Shown: positions 1 to 9,335 of the stretch, piece by piece | Layout: each line of letters starts with the position of its first letter | Numbering within the stretch: position 1 is the stretch's first letter | Assembly (NCBI GenBank): GCA_977017575.1 | Contig: CDRNVI010000071.1 | Span: forward strand, 186,001 to 250,000 | Direction of reading: 5' to 3' | Length of the DNA: 64,000 nucleotides | DNA from: Paramoeba atlantica | Lineage: Eukaryota; Discosea | The notes under the pieces: generated by a model | Seen by the model: only the letters and a program-made list of their open reading frames with translations | What the model was told of the DNA's origin: nothing | Databases searched by the model: none | Translations under genes and position numbers: made by a program

Positions 1-138
1 ATTTCAAAGTTTTAAAATGAGCTAAAAACAGCGGGAACGTACAGATCTCAAAATTTCGAACGACAACGTGGTATGATAACCCCCCCACGACCCCCTGTGC
101 TAAAAATAAGGGGGGGTCACTTATTGGTGACGCGGGGT
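1..138. repeat. C/G-tract iteron end, partial
   Basis: No gene is seen here. Runs of six to seven Cs or Gs alternate with inverted words: GGTCACTTATTGGTGAC followed by a G-run and TTTATAA. The same word beside a G-run occurs at 9200-9235. It looks like one end of a TA-type iteron element that continues outside the window. Confidence 0.4.
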
Positions 139-925
139 TTATAAGGGGGCTCCGGTGGTCCAAAACTGAAAAAAAAAATTCAAAAACATGGGGGGTCTAG
201 GGGGGGGTCCAGGGGGGGTCCAGGGGGCGGGGCATACGTCGCGATTTTTTTTCGATTTTTTAGCTTTTCAAAATCGAGCGCAGGGAAGTGGTAGGGTAGG
301 CCGCGGCGATAATTTTTCACACCCCCTGGTACGCGCAGGAGGGGTCAGACAAGGTCAAAATTTCCGAAATTTTTGGGGTGACCAAAATTTTTTTTTTTGA
401 CCTAAAAAAAAGTAAAAGTAAACCATGTTCCAGGATAGCATACCTAGTAGGTATACTAAGTGGGTACGGTATACTAAATTTTCTCTAAAATGCAAAAACA
501 TGTTTCGCGCGTTTCTCTTATCTGTAGTTTCTTATCTGTAGTTGCTAGAAAAATGGTGTCTTGACCTTAAAATGCGATTTCCTACCGAGTGATTGCTAGA
601 AAAGTTGCTCTGGCGCTTCTAAAAAAGGTACGTCCCACGCTCCTGTTGCTAGGAAGGGGGGTAGGTATACTAAGTGGGCATGGGTATACTATCCTGGAAC
701 ATGGTTTATTATTTTTCCAAAATCGATTCCTAAAACGTGTTTTAGGAGTTTGGGACCTTCGCCAAAAAATCGCTCTTTTTTACCCAAAAAAATAGATTAT
801 TCATGGTATTTTGGCGAATTTTCTTTTTTAGTCTCTTCGTTAAACGCGGTGGTAGTTTTCAACGCGAAGCGCGCAGCATGAGTGACTTCTAAGTTGAAAA
901 CAACTACTGCGTTTAACGAGGAACC
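139..925 (+). repeat. Dispersed hairpin repeat, type A, copy 1
   Basis: Copy of a repeat family present at least seven times in the window. Order: GGCTCCGGTGGTCC, G-tract words, TCGAGCGCAGGGAAG, a C-tract with ACGCGCAGGAGGGG, and a terminal hairpin whose arms (about 827-860 and 893-922) carry AAACGCGGTGGTAG and its complement. It is split by a 286-bp insertion at 421-706; the intact arrangement is seen at 11340-11400. No coding capacity is visible. Confidence 0.75.
421..706. mobile_element. 286-bp TA-flanked MITE nested in repeat
   Basis: Inverted ends AACCATGTTCCAGGATAG / CTATCCTGGAACATGGTT are flanked by TA at 419-420 and 707-708. Subterminal words GGTATACTAAGTGGG repeat at both ends. Removing it and one TA restores the sequence seen uninterrupted at 11350-11400, which confirms the insertion. 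A second left end of this family lies at 56290. It encodes nothing obvious; by its TA duplication it is probably Tc1/mariner-related and non-autonomous. Confidence 0.85.
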
Positions 926-966
926 TAAAAAAGAATTTGAAAAAAAAGTGAATAAAAACAGTGATT

Positions 967-1070
967 CTTAATTGCGGTGGTAGTATAACTACCGCTCTAC
1001 CCTCGATTATTGAAAAAAAAAGTGAACAAAAACAGTGAAAACAAAAAACAGTGAAAGAGAAACAACAGCC
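967..1070 (+). repeat. Hairpin repeat, 5' stub
   Basis: Begins with the short hairpin GCGGTGGTAGTATAACTACC and the CTCGATTATTG tail that start full-length copies at 22163, 40918 and 59305, then stops. It follows copy 1 head to tail. Confidence 0.6.
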
Positions 1071-1079
1071 GTGGGACGA

Positions 1080-1165
1080 GGGGGGGTATGTTAAGTGTCG
1101 CTGGCCAAAATAACATACCCCCCGGTGTGTTATCCAAGGTACAGGTATGTTAAACGGGTATGTGG
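1080..1165. repeat. C-tract iteron end (word AACATACCCCCC)
   Basis: The word GGGGGGTATGTTA occurs direct and inverted (TAACATACCCCCC) within 90 bp, with weaker copies after it. Same plan as the other iteron elements in the window but a different word. The partner end is not seen. Confidence 0.45.
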
Positions 1166-1257
1166 TTTACAACTTTTAAAATTGTTGCACAATAAAAGAG
1201 TTACACATTTTTGTTGCACAAGTTTTTGTGCAAAGGATCATTGGAGACTGCAGTCCA

Positions 1258-1300
1258 CGCATGACCATTTGTGACGCTTCATGACGATTCGTGACAGCGA
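1258..1300. repeat. Decamer array TGACNNTTCR
   Basis: Four consecutive 10-bp units of the form TGAC-N-N-TTCG/TTCA. The surrounding 1166-1429 holds no other recognisable feature. Confidence 0.4.
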
Positions 1301-1693
1301 AGACTAAGCTCTGACAGAGAAATAGGAACGGTCTGTGAAGAGACCAGTGTGCAAGTCTGAAAAGGTATTCGAGTTTTGTATAGGGGAAGCCCATGTAGCA
1401 TGCCTAAAAAATAATTTCTTCTAGGAAATCTAATGAATCACAATCTCGCTACTATCTACTTTTGGGCTATCAACTATTTCAGTCCACTCGTACTCATCTG
1501 AATTCGTGCTCGTAAAGTCAAAGTTATCAAGTGTTTTTTGACTTGAAAGAGGGACATTTGGGCAGGGTACCGACGATGCTGCATGTTACAGGACCGCATC
1601 TTCGCAGATATACGAGAGATTTCCTCAGGAGAAGGTTGCCCCCCCATATTACCACTCCATTCGTAGTGAAGATAGGCTTCGATGTTATGAATA

Positions 1694-3022
1694 AACCCCT
1701 TGACACGAATAAAGCACCCCCCTTTATTTTTTGCGTGCGGGGACCCATGGGGGTTGCAGCACCACTTTATCGTCCACAATTTTGAGATCTGCACGTTCCC
1801 GGGGTTTTTAGCTTCATTTAAAACTTTTAAAAAAATCAGTTCCAGAAATATTTTTTTTTTCTAAACTTTCATGGTAAAATCCAAGTACCGTCCCCCAAAG
1901 GGGGGGATGACCCCTATAGGTAAGACATTATTGCGCCTGAGGATCGAAGACGGTGTCCCAAAGAAGCAACTTGCACGATAATTTAATATTTCAGTAAAAT
2001 ATGTGAGGCAATATCTGAAAGCAAAAGAAACCAATAAAACCAAAATATTTACACCGAAAAAAAATATTTTACGTCGCAGAAAAAAAATAGTAACCATTAT
2101 TTCACCAAAAGACCTTGCCGGAGTGCCGAAACACAGCAGCGCTAGATGCATGGCGGGGAGATTGAGTAAAAAGGGGGTACATGTCACAAAACGCACTGTT
2201 CAACGTGACTTAAAAGCAATGAAATATACTTATTCCCCACGCCATGTTACTATGGCGTTGACCGAACGTCAGAAGGCTAAAAGGGTTGAGGTTGCCTTAG
2301 CATGGAATGGGGATTCACGCATAATTGTATTTTCTGATGAAAAAATCTTTGATACTAATGACATGCGTAAGAAAATGTGGGTTGCCCCGGGCGAAAAGGC
2401 TGCTTCAAGGCAGAAAATGCGTTGGGCCCCAAAATACCATGTGTGGGGTGCCACTGGAGTTGGGTGGCGTTATCTAGCTATTCTTCCCAATGACAGCTCA
2501 ATTACGAGCGGAAAGTATATTAAAACCCTGCGTAAGACTCCTTTCCCCCGTAATTTTATTTTTCAACAAGATGGAGCAGGCGCACACACTGCAAAAATGA
2601 CAAAGTCTTATCTTTTTGTATCAGAAATTCAGTATATCAAAAATTGGCCTGCCAACTCACCTGACCTCAATCCTATAGAAAATGTATGGGAAATGATACA
2701 GCAACGAGTATGTGGAATGAACCCCTCCAGTACTACTTCGCTTATTAGGTGTGTAAAAAAAGCATTTGAAGAAATCTCCCGAAGGCAAGTAAATAAAACT
2801 GTTTTAAGCTTCGATCGTCGACTAGAAGCCTGCGTAAAGCGCAAGGGAGAAAAAGTGAAAAAGTGGTAATCGTCTACTTATATTTTACCTTATTCACCCC
2901 GGGACAATTTTACAAGGTGCGCAAAGTCTATTCACTGAGATCTGCAAAATGCCACAAGAATTAGCTCAAACGGACTTACCATACAAATTTTAGAGGGGGG
3001 TGCTTTATTGTGTCGAGGGGTT
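1694..3022 (+). mobile_element. Tc1/mariner element with 30-bp inverted ends
   Basis: Ends AACCCCTTGACACGAAT and, on the other strand, AACCCCTCGACACAAT continue into AAAGCACCCCCCT on both sides. They are flanked by TA at 1692-1693 and 3023-3024. The ends combine a C-tract with a specific word, as in the non-autonomous iteron elements of this window. The element interrupts a minus-strand gene (copy A of the zinc-ribbon family). Confidence 0.9.
1871..2869 (+). pseudogene. Tc1/mariner transposase, one nonsense codon
   Basis: DDE transposase of about 330 codons. An N-terminal helix-turn-helix (VPKKQLAR then FNISVKYVRQYL) is cut by TAA at 1979-1981. A second HTH-like part contains VTKRTVQRDLKAM. 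Catalytic motifs follow: VFSDEKIFD, FQQDGAGAHTA and SPDLNPIENVWE, so all three acidic residues remain. The reading frame is open from the stop to 2869. ATG codons at 1871 and 1907 are both in frame with the rest. A single stop suggests recent loss. A diverged fragment of a related transposase lies at 21460-21702. Confidence 0.85.
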
Positions 3023-3074
3023 TATAATAAGACGTGATTTAAACTTTGAATCATCATTTAAATTTTAAAGCAAT

Positions 3075-3235
3075 GGTATAGTAAACTCCACCTTTTTTTT
3101 TTGCAAATAATTGGGGGGAATAGTATTGAGTCTTACTTTTTATGTATGGAGTCCAACTTTTCCACAATTTCCATTTTTTTTTGTGTTATTTTTAATTGGG
3201 GGGAATAGTGTTGAGTCTAACTTTTTATTTTCCAC
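3075..3235. repeat. C/G-tract iteron repeat (word GGGGGGAATAGTRTTGAG)
   Basis: The word GGGGGGAATAGT followed by A/G, TTGAGTCT and a T-run occurs twice in direct orientation within an AT-rich segment. It probably belongs to another TA-type iteron family inserted in the zinc-ribbon pseudogene; borders are not clear. Confidence 0.4.
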
Positions 3236-3455
3236 CACTTGGCTCTACCCACAACAGACACAGACCCCAGTGCCCTGAATAACACCATCTTCAAGACAAA
3301 GAAGGCATCCCTTTTGTTCATCTGGAGTCGGGCGCCACTTGCAGTAAACGCAAAAAGAAGGGCGGTTCGGACGCGAAATAGTGAACCGTGTCGTGGTCTG
3401 ACACTTTCCCAAGCATTGCTTTCGAAGAATGGAGGATTGCCTATTTATGAGTAAA

Positions 3456-4018
3456 TACTATTAGGACTGTTTTTTACTTGTTCTATTTGTAAAAAAATCG
3501 ACATTCGAAAATGAATTGACACTGGAACTTTTGAAAGTCCTTTGAAAACTATGATTTATGATTTTCTTTAAAGTGGCTAACGCGTGACAGCCGAGCCTTG
3601 CACAGTCTCCATTGTTTTGGGATTCCCGATCATCCTGGGTTGAAATCACAAGGTCCTTCAACCGCAATATTTCACCAACATTGTTGCTCACAGACGGTTA
3701 AAAAATGTTTCTTTTAGAAATTGGGTGGAAAAAATGCAAAAATATAGAAATAATATTTCCATTTTTAAAATTGCTGCAACATAAAGAATTCTCAAATTTT
3801 TGTTTTCCTCTTTTTTGTTACACAAAAAAGTAAGTAAAAGCACGTAAAACTGGGTGGAAAATCGTTGCAAAGGCACCTCAATATGAAGCTGGGATGAAGA
3901 AATGAACAATATGAAAAATTCAAAAAAAAAGATTTTGAGGTACAATTTCGAATTTCAAAAGTGCCGAATCTCTGTACGGGGTATACGGTGCTACTTTCGT
4001 TTATTGATGAAGTGGAAC
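3456..4018. other. Intergenic, no gene supported
   Basis: AT-rich sequence. Short open frames here have no family signature. One minus-strand frame (3461-3691) adjoins the zinc-ribbon remnant but has no counterpart near the second copy. Confidence 0.4.
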
Positions 4019-4340
4019 TTAATTTCTCATTTCGATGAGCATAGTGCTTCTCACTTCAAACTTCTCAAGAGTGTGAGGTAGGTTTTCTTTTACGTAAGAT
4101 CCTGAGAGCTTTTTATAATCACGAACAAAAATATTTACAAGGTTTGGGGGGAGAGAACCTAAATCTACACGTCCTTCAAAAAGATTCTCATGCAGGTAGA
4201 TGGAAGTCATGGAATTTGGTAATTTCTCTAAATTCGGTGTTCCACAAAAGGCATTGTGTCAAAGACTAATAAACTGAAGTTTTGTTGGGAGGTGGGTAAG
4301 ATCGAGATACCCTGATAACTTATTGCATTTCATATATTGT
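4019..4340 (-). pseudogene. LRR gene 3' remnant cut by retrotransposon
   Basis: The minus strand reads NKLSGYLDLTHLPTKL, a stop (TGA at 4259-4261), then CGTPNLEKLPNSMTSIYL and VDLGSLPPNLVNIF, the 23-residue leucine-rich repeat of the other LRR genes here. The 5' side ends exactly at the 3' terminus of the retrotransposon beginning at 4340, so the insertion removed or displaced the amino-terminal part. Confidence 0.8.
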
Positions 4341-7300
4341 ATCATACAGGTAATCCTGCAGAGATTTATGTGGTGAAAACGCGCACTGAACGCGTTTTAG
4401 TCACCTGTTTCTATCCAGCGTCACCAAGAACGTTCTCCTCCATCCAATTTTTGCCATTGCGGTTTTGATATACTATGAAGCTCCCTCTCAGAGCCTTCAC
4501 GGTCATATTGCGCCGGCACTCAGCCACCAGCTCATCATTACCCACAAATAGAGAGTTCAGAGTTCGACCAGCACTGCTTATTTTTCCTCTCGCTCCGACT
4601 TCGAAAACGAGTAGGAAAGTGCTCGGGTTTGTGAGCTTGCGGGAATGGTAGAGATTTGTGTACTTGGCAGTTTTTCGTTCGTGTGCGTAGACAAAATTTT
4701 CCTCCCAGGGGCACGTCAATTCTATAATATACTCCTCCCCGTTGGACAGTTTCACCCACCCATCCGGTCGCAGCTCGGTGTCGAGTTCCGTGAGCCACGG
4801 AGGGGTAGAGCGAAAGTGAGGGAGGTCAAAGTGATATAGACTGGTCCCTTGGAATTTCTGCACAGAGTTTGCGAGGGCTTGTAGCACCATGTTATGTCGC
4901 AGAGTATATCGTCCTTGCTCGAGTGCTTTTCTACACCCGGAGAGAATATGTCGCGCGGTTTGCGTTTCAGTATCGCAGATGGGACACTTGTCGCTTGTGT
5001 GTGTCGATACGCCCCATTTGCGGAGAGACACTCTAGTAGGGAGTGGCGTTTCTGTGAGTACGGAAGCCGTAAATCGTGATAGCGATTCGCTTTTGAGATT
5101 ACATAGGGCGGCAGCGAAGTCCCTCGCGAGGTCTGCTTCCGTCGCTAAGCGGAACCATCTTCCCGCAACTGAAGTGCGCCTTTGCACGGCTTCCGAAAGA
5201 TGCCTCTCATATTCACTGTCGATAAGTCGTCGTACGTTATTGTGAGTTGAACCGAGTATGTCAGTCGGCGGACGAATGTACCCCGCTTTTCTCTTGTTTT
5301 CTTCTCTCCTGATGCGTTCTCGCAGGGCGTGCTGGACATCGGGATCGCGTGATTTCTCCATTTGTTCCACGGCGCTCGCGGTTGAAAGAAGCCATAGTTT
5401 GGATAAGCTCACGAGGTTCCAACCATGCTCGGAGTACAACAGTTCGCTTGTCGCGGATTTTGCTACATTTAACCATTTTCTGATTTCATTTGTAGCGCAT
5501 CGCTGGAGGCGCAGAACGTGGTTAAAAGTCAGACATGAATTGACAACAAAAGAGTAGCGAAGGCGGGAGATAAGGCGGGAGATACCATTATTGTATATCC
5601 AGAGTCGGGCGGGTAGGTCGTGGGCGCTGGAAGATACATGTATGTTGCGTAACCAGGTACGGAGTCGATTGCGTAGCTTTGGGAACAGAATTTTACCATA
5701 CTGGGCACCAGGTGCGAGAGTCATACCCAGGAATGTGCTACCATTATCGCATATTTGAGGAATAGGTGTTGCGTCAATCATTATCTGCGGTCGTCTTGTC
5801 ATGTAGCCTGAGTCTTGAGTCATTGCCATGTGTTGAATCCGACATTTCTTTGCGTTCAATTTCATTCCGATGCCGCCTAGAACTTTGACCAGTACGTTCG
5901 TGGCAATTTGCATTTCCTTTGGTGTGTTCGTGAGTATACTGAGGTCGTCAGCAAAGGCCTTCAGAGAGGTTTCCTTTCCATCCCAAGTGATTCCGTACTG
6001 TGGGCAACTTGAACGGATGAAGCGAAGAACCAATTCCATTGCCAAGTTGAATAAGATCGGCGACAGTGTATCTCCTTGTAATACTCCACGGCCGATCTCG
6101 AGCGACTTCGTAAGGCCTTCAGCACACTTGATTTGAATAGATGCTCCTTTATACAGCGCGCTGATATAGTTAATTAGAATTGGGGAGACACTGGCCCATT
6201 TTAGGGATTGTAACAGTACTGCGTGGGGGATAGATCCGAAAGCGTTCTTGATATCGAATTGTGCCAGTAAGTATTGCCGTTTGTGACGTCGTTGGTGTTC
6301 AAGGAGCTCGCATAAGACTTGTGTATGCTCGACGGTCCCATTCATGTGTGGTAGAAATCCTTTTTGTACTGATGTATCGAGCGCATGAGAATCCAAGGAA
6401 TGTTGAAGGATTCGGTGGCTCAGGATTGAATGGAAAAGTTTCCCTATGCAACTAGTTAAGCTTATCGGTCGCCAATTCTCCATAGTTGATGTAGGACCTC
6501 CTTTGTGTATGAGGCGAGTTACGGCAGATTTCCAGGTGGGGGGACAAACCCCGAATTTAAGGATGTCATTGAATACTTGAGCGATGTGGACAAAGATAGG
6601 GCTACAACGCTTGAGCAGAGCGTTGGATACAGTGTCTGATCCAGGAGCAGCGCCCGAGCGCTTGGAAGATACAGCAGATGCTATCATTTCGGCGTCAATA
6701 TCCGACCATGGTATGTCGATGTCAGGCCGTGGTCCCAAGAACTCGGCGGGGGGTATGCTGTGATTCTCTTCAGGTTTTGACAATGATGCCGCGAAGAAGT
6801 TCTCAACCTCTTGAAGAGGTACTGTAGGGTAAGACGTCTCGGGTTCCTGGATTGGGTCAGTGCGATCTAGGCATTCGCCCGCAGCTGTCCACGGGTTTCT
6901 CTGGAACCGAGTTAATGCCCATCGTCGATCGATTTCCCTCTTCTGTAGATTGGCTTCCTCCACGTACAACTTCAACGCTTTCTCTGCTTCCTTAATTTCT
7001 CCTCGCTGCTTGTTTCTCGCGACCCCCTTCATGAAGGTAAGTGCACGTTTGAGTTGACGAACATGTGTGCGAAGCCTCTTCGTGGTACGTTCGATGGCCA
7101 AGGGCCGCCAAGGGGGGATATTGCCATCTCTACTAACATGAGGTTCCGGGGAAGTGCGTGTATGAGAGAGTTCGTGGTTTACAGCCTGCGTACCGCTCAA
7201 GTTTCCTGTCTCGGATGGCCAGCTAGGGTGATACTGTGGTGATATTATGCTAGCATCGGCAGGAGATGTCCTCGTAAACAAATTCCTGAGTGACCATATT

Positions 7301-8470
7301 CGATTCTGACTGTTTTCTTCGACGATCATGACCCCTGTCTTGCAACATTGGTGTTTGCACTGAGTTTTATTGCTGCATATGTGCCGACACGGGCGACAGT
7401 TGGCCGTGTTTGCTGATATGGCGGACGACGGCGGATGACCGGTTGGCAGTTCCTCATACTGGGCCTCTTCGCTCGGTATGGCATCTGTCGAGACTTGCGG
7501 ATCGGTTTCTATCGATGTGGCTACTGTCGGTGGACTATGTGACCGTGTTAATGGTGACTCCCCGAGGTGCCGTTCTGGTCGAGGATTATCTGTAGCACCC
7601 GTGATGAGGACTCCTATTTTGCAGCACTGGTGCAAACAATTTGTCTTGTCGCGGCACGTATGCTTACAGGGCCTTCTGCCGGGAGCTAGTGAACTGTCTA
7701 TAGCCACGGCTTCCGAAGAGGGAAGAGGGACGCTAGGATGCACAGACCTTTCGGGTTTCACTTTGCAACATACGTGAAGACATGCTGCTTTGTCCCGGCA
7801 TTTATGGGCACAAGGGACACTTGGTTTAGTGGGCGGTAGTTTTGACACCTTGACGGGAGCATCACGGATTCTATATGGCGCGTCGTATGTGACCTCCGGG
7901 CAACGTTGGAGTTGTTCAACGGGTTGGGCCTTACGGGTCACGTGTGATATGCGGAATCGTCGTAAGCCTGGCACGTCACCGCCGCGCAATTTCTTTGTGA
8001 CGGCTTTGCCAAGCGCGTTCGAGGAGGAGTATTCTGTGTCAAGATGCATGTCGGAGTCTGTATAAGCAGAGCTCCAGCTCGTGTGATGAAATGTGCCACT
8101 AAGGTTTCCAATTTCATGGTACTCAACGTACTCGCATGCGTCGTTCTCGATGACATCTTGAGTGGTACACGTTTGTACTATCAGACCATCGCTCCTTTTG
8201 CTTCCCGACTTCAGGGTTTTTCCGAGGGAAGCTTCTGCTGTGTGCGTGCTTGAGAAAAACTCTCGTTCGGTAAGGGTGATGGCTGCGGCGTGCGTGTCGG
8301 GAAAATAGGACCACGAAACGCTATCAGAGGGGCGGATCTTCACTGGCAGCGCACGACTTCGGACGAAGTGAAAGTTCTGGGGGTGTCGCTGCGCGCTGAC
8401 AGGTCCTCGAGGGAGGCCGTCGTGCGCGTGGGGAGCTGGGGGTGTGACATTCGAGACCATGCTCCGAAAG
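4340..8470 (-). mobile_element. Non-LTR retrotransposon, R2/NeSL-like, copy 1
   Basis: Minus-strand element with one open frame and a short 3' untranslated region. The 3' end carries two hairpins (stems ACGCG/CGCGT and TGCAGG/CCTGTA) and stops at ATGAT without a poly(A) tract. It is inserted in an LRR gene. The 5' border is not defined; it lies at or beyond 8460. Two further copies are at 8594-9178 and about 31.7-38.5 kb. Confidence 0.85.
4411..8460 (-). CDS. Retrotransposon polyprotein: zinc motifs, RT, endonuclease
   Basis: Uninterrupted 1349-residue protein. Three C-x3-C-x5-C-x-H-x-CC motifs lie at about residues 217-232, 265-281 and 358-374 (for example CKHTCRDKTNCLHQCC). A reverse transcriptase follows at about 640-880 with FDIKNAF (735), QGDTLSP (795) and FADD (836). 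The C-terminal part has a CCHC knuckle beginning CPIC (1159) and the RPD-x13-E pattern (1231-1247) of restriction-like endonucleases, with KYTNLY after it. This order is that of the R2/R4/NeSL/CRE group of non-LTR elements, which cut target DNA and prime on it. The amino-terminal zinc motifs resemble the cysteine motif known from HFM1/Mer3 helicases rather than the usual C2H2 fingers. No disabling mutation is visible, so it may still be active. Confidence 0.92.
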   Translation of the reverse strand: MVSNVTPPAPHAHDGLPRGPVSAQRHPQNFHFVRSRALPVKIRPSDSVSWSYFPDTHAAAITLTEREFFSSTHTAEASLGKTLKSGSKRSDGLIVQTCTTQDVIENDACEYVEYHEIGNLSGTFHHTSWSSAYTDSDMHLDTEYSSSNALGKAVTKKLRGGDVPGLRRFRISHVTRKAQPVEQLQRCPEVTYDAPYRIRDAPVKVSKLPPTKPSVPCAHKCRDKAACLHVCCKVKPERSVHPSVPLPSSEAVAIDSSLAPGRRPCKHTCRDKTNCLHQCCKIGVLITGATDNPRPERHLGESPLTRSHSPPTVATSIETDPQVSTDAIPSEEAQYEELPTGHPPSSAISANTANCRPCRHICSNKTQCKHQCCKTGVMIVEENSQNRIWSLRNLFTRTSPADASIISPQYHPSWPSETGNLSGTQAVNHELSHTRTSPEPHVSRDGNIPPWRPLAIERTTKRLRTHVRQLKRALTFMKGVARNKQRGEIKEAEKALKLYVEEANLQKREIDRRWALTRFQRNPWTAAGECLDRTDPIQEPETSYPTVPLQEVENFFAASLSKPEENHSIPPAEFLGPRPDIDIPWSDIDAEMIASAVSSKRSGAAPGSDTVSNALLKRCSPIFVHIAQVFNDILKFGVCPPTWKSAVTRLIHKGGPTSTMENWRPISLTSCIGKLFHSILSHRILQHSLDSHALDTSVQKGFLPHMNGTVEHTQVLCELLEHQRRHKRQYLLAQFDIKNAFGSIPHAVLLQSLKWASVSPILINYISALYKGASIQIKCAEGLTKSLEIGRGVLQGDTLSPILFNLAMELVLRFIRSSCPQYGITWDGKETSLKAFADDLSILTNTPKEMQIATNVLVKVLGGIGMKLNAKKCRIQHMAMTQDSGYMTRRPQIMIDATPIPQICDNGSTFLGMTLAPGAQYGKILFPKLRNRLRTWLRNIHVSSSAHDLPARLWIYNNGISRLISRLRYSFVVNSCLTFNHVLRLQRCATNEIRKWLNVAKSATSELLYSEHGWNLVSLSKLWLLSTASAVEQMEKSRDPDVQHALRERIRREENKRKAGYIRPPTDILGSTHNNVRRLIDSEYERHLSEAVQRRTSVAGRWFRLATEADLARDFAAALCNLKSESLSRFTASVLTETPLPTRVSLRKWGVSTHTSDKCPICDTETQTARHILSGCRKALEQGRYTLRHNMVLQALANSVQKFQGTSLYHFDLPHFRSTPPWLTELDTELRPDGWVKLSNGEEYIIELTCPWEENFVYAHERKTAKYTNLYHSRKLTNPSTFLLVFEVGARGKISSAGRTLNSLFVGNDELVAECRRNMTVKALRGSFIVYQNRNGKNWMEENVLGDAG

Positions 8471-8593
8471 ATAAGTTTAGTACAAAGTTAATAAATCAAC
8501 AAGGTACAGAAACTGTATCTTTATGTAAGTTAGACTTTCTGGGAGATGGCAGAGATCTACAGTTCGCACAAACTGATTGTCAAAAATATATTA
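8461..8593. other. Spacer with 30-bp hairpin tail
   Basis: Between two retrotransposon copies. It contains CAACAAGGTACAGAAACTGT followed by ATCTTTAT, identical to the right end of the SINE-like element at 9336-9837. TACAG-AAA-CTGTA can fold as a hairpin. It may be a severely truncated member of that family or the 5' end of copy 1. Confidence 0.4.
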
Positions 8594-9178
8594 ATCATGC
8601 AGTTATACTGCAGAGATTAGCCCTAGGTAGGTAAGCACGCCCAAAACGTGCTACTTACTCGGGGATTACCACTTTATTGGAAGCCTTGCACCTCCCACGT
8701 GGGGTTGTCGCGGTGCTGGTAGATAACAAAGCTTCCCCGGAGTGCCCGCTGGACCATTCTCTCCCTGCACTCGGAGGCAAGGCTCTTGCATCCTCCGAAG
8801 AGAGAGTTCAGCGCGCGGGTTGTGGCGTTTAACTTTCCTCTTGCCCGAACTTCAAAAACCAGGTGGAAGGTGGAAGGGTTTTTTAATTTCCTCTGGTTAT
8901 AGATGTGAGAGTATTTACGAATCTTACGCTCGTGTGCGTCCGTGAAGTTTTCTTCCCAAGGGGAAGTCAGCTCAATGATGTATTCCGACCCGTTGTGCAA
9001 CTTCACCCACCCGTCTGGTCTCAATTCAGTTTGTTGCGAGAGCCAGGCGGGAGGGTTCCTGTGGAGGTACAGGTCGAAGTGCGAATGGGCCGCTGATGGT
9101 GATGCTGCTACGGTGTCCGCTAGTGTGAGCAGGATAAGGTCGTGTCGGTAAGTGAATCGTCCCTGACTGAGCGCAATT
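8594..9178 (-). mobile_element. 5'-truncated retrotransposon, copy 2
   Basis: The minus strand encodes the last ~130 residues of the retrotransposon protein, including the endonuclease pattern RPDGWVKLHNGSEYIIELT, then a 3' region with hairpins AGCACG/CGTGCT and TGCAGT/ACTGCA. Homology stops abruptly at about 9178, the 5' truncation typical of target-primed reverse transcription. It is clearly diverged from copy 1, so it belongs to another subfamily. Confidence 0.85.
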
Positions 9179-9335
9179 GGGCACCCAAAAAGTTAGCCTA
9201 TGGTCACTTATCGTGACGGGGGGTTTATATACACTTACACTTATAATTTATATACACATATTTGCTACTTTCGCTTATAAGGTCAGTAAAAAAACCTTTC
9301 GAATGTCTCGATTTTTTTTCTTTTGTATACAGCCA

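Larger units (their letters stand above)
1430..3450 (-). pseudogene. Zinc-ribbon/acidic-tail gene, broken copy A
   Basis: A minus-strand gene of unknown function recognised only by comparison with its second copy at 46.7-47.8 kb. The 5' part (about 3450-3239) encodes a CxxC-rich segment with FCVYCKWRPTPDEQ and further CLLC and CVCC pairs, likely zinc-binding. The 3' part (about 1690-1430) encodes FIHNIEAYLHYEW followed, after a frameshift near 1560, by an acidic tail with TLDNFDF. A mariner element (1694-3022) and another insertion (about 3075-3235) separate the two parts, and the middle of the protein is missing. I do not recognise the family; it could be a domesticated or transposon-encoded protein. 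Confidence 0.55.

Noticed and set aside
1979-1981. Evidence for a reassigned TAA codon
   Set aside because: The only support is the stop inside a transposon gene. TLK, RPB8, eL38 and the retrotransposon protein read through without internal TAA, TAG or TGA, so the standard code fits.
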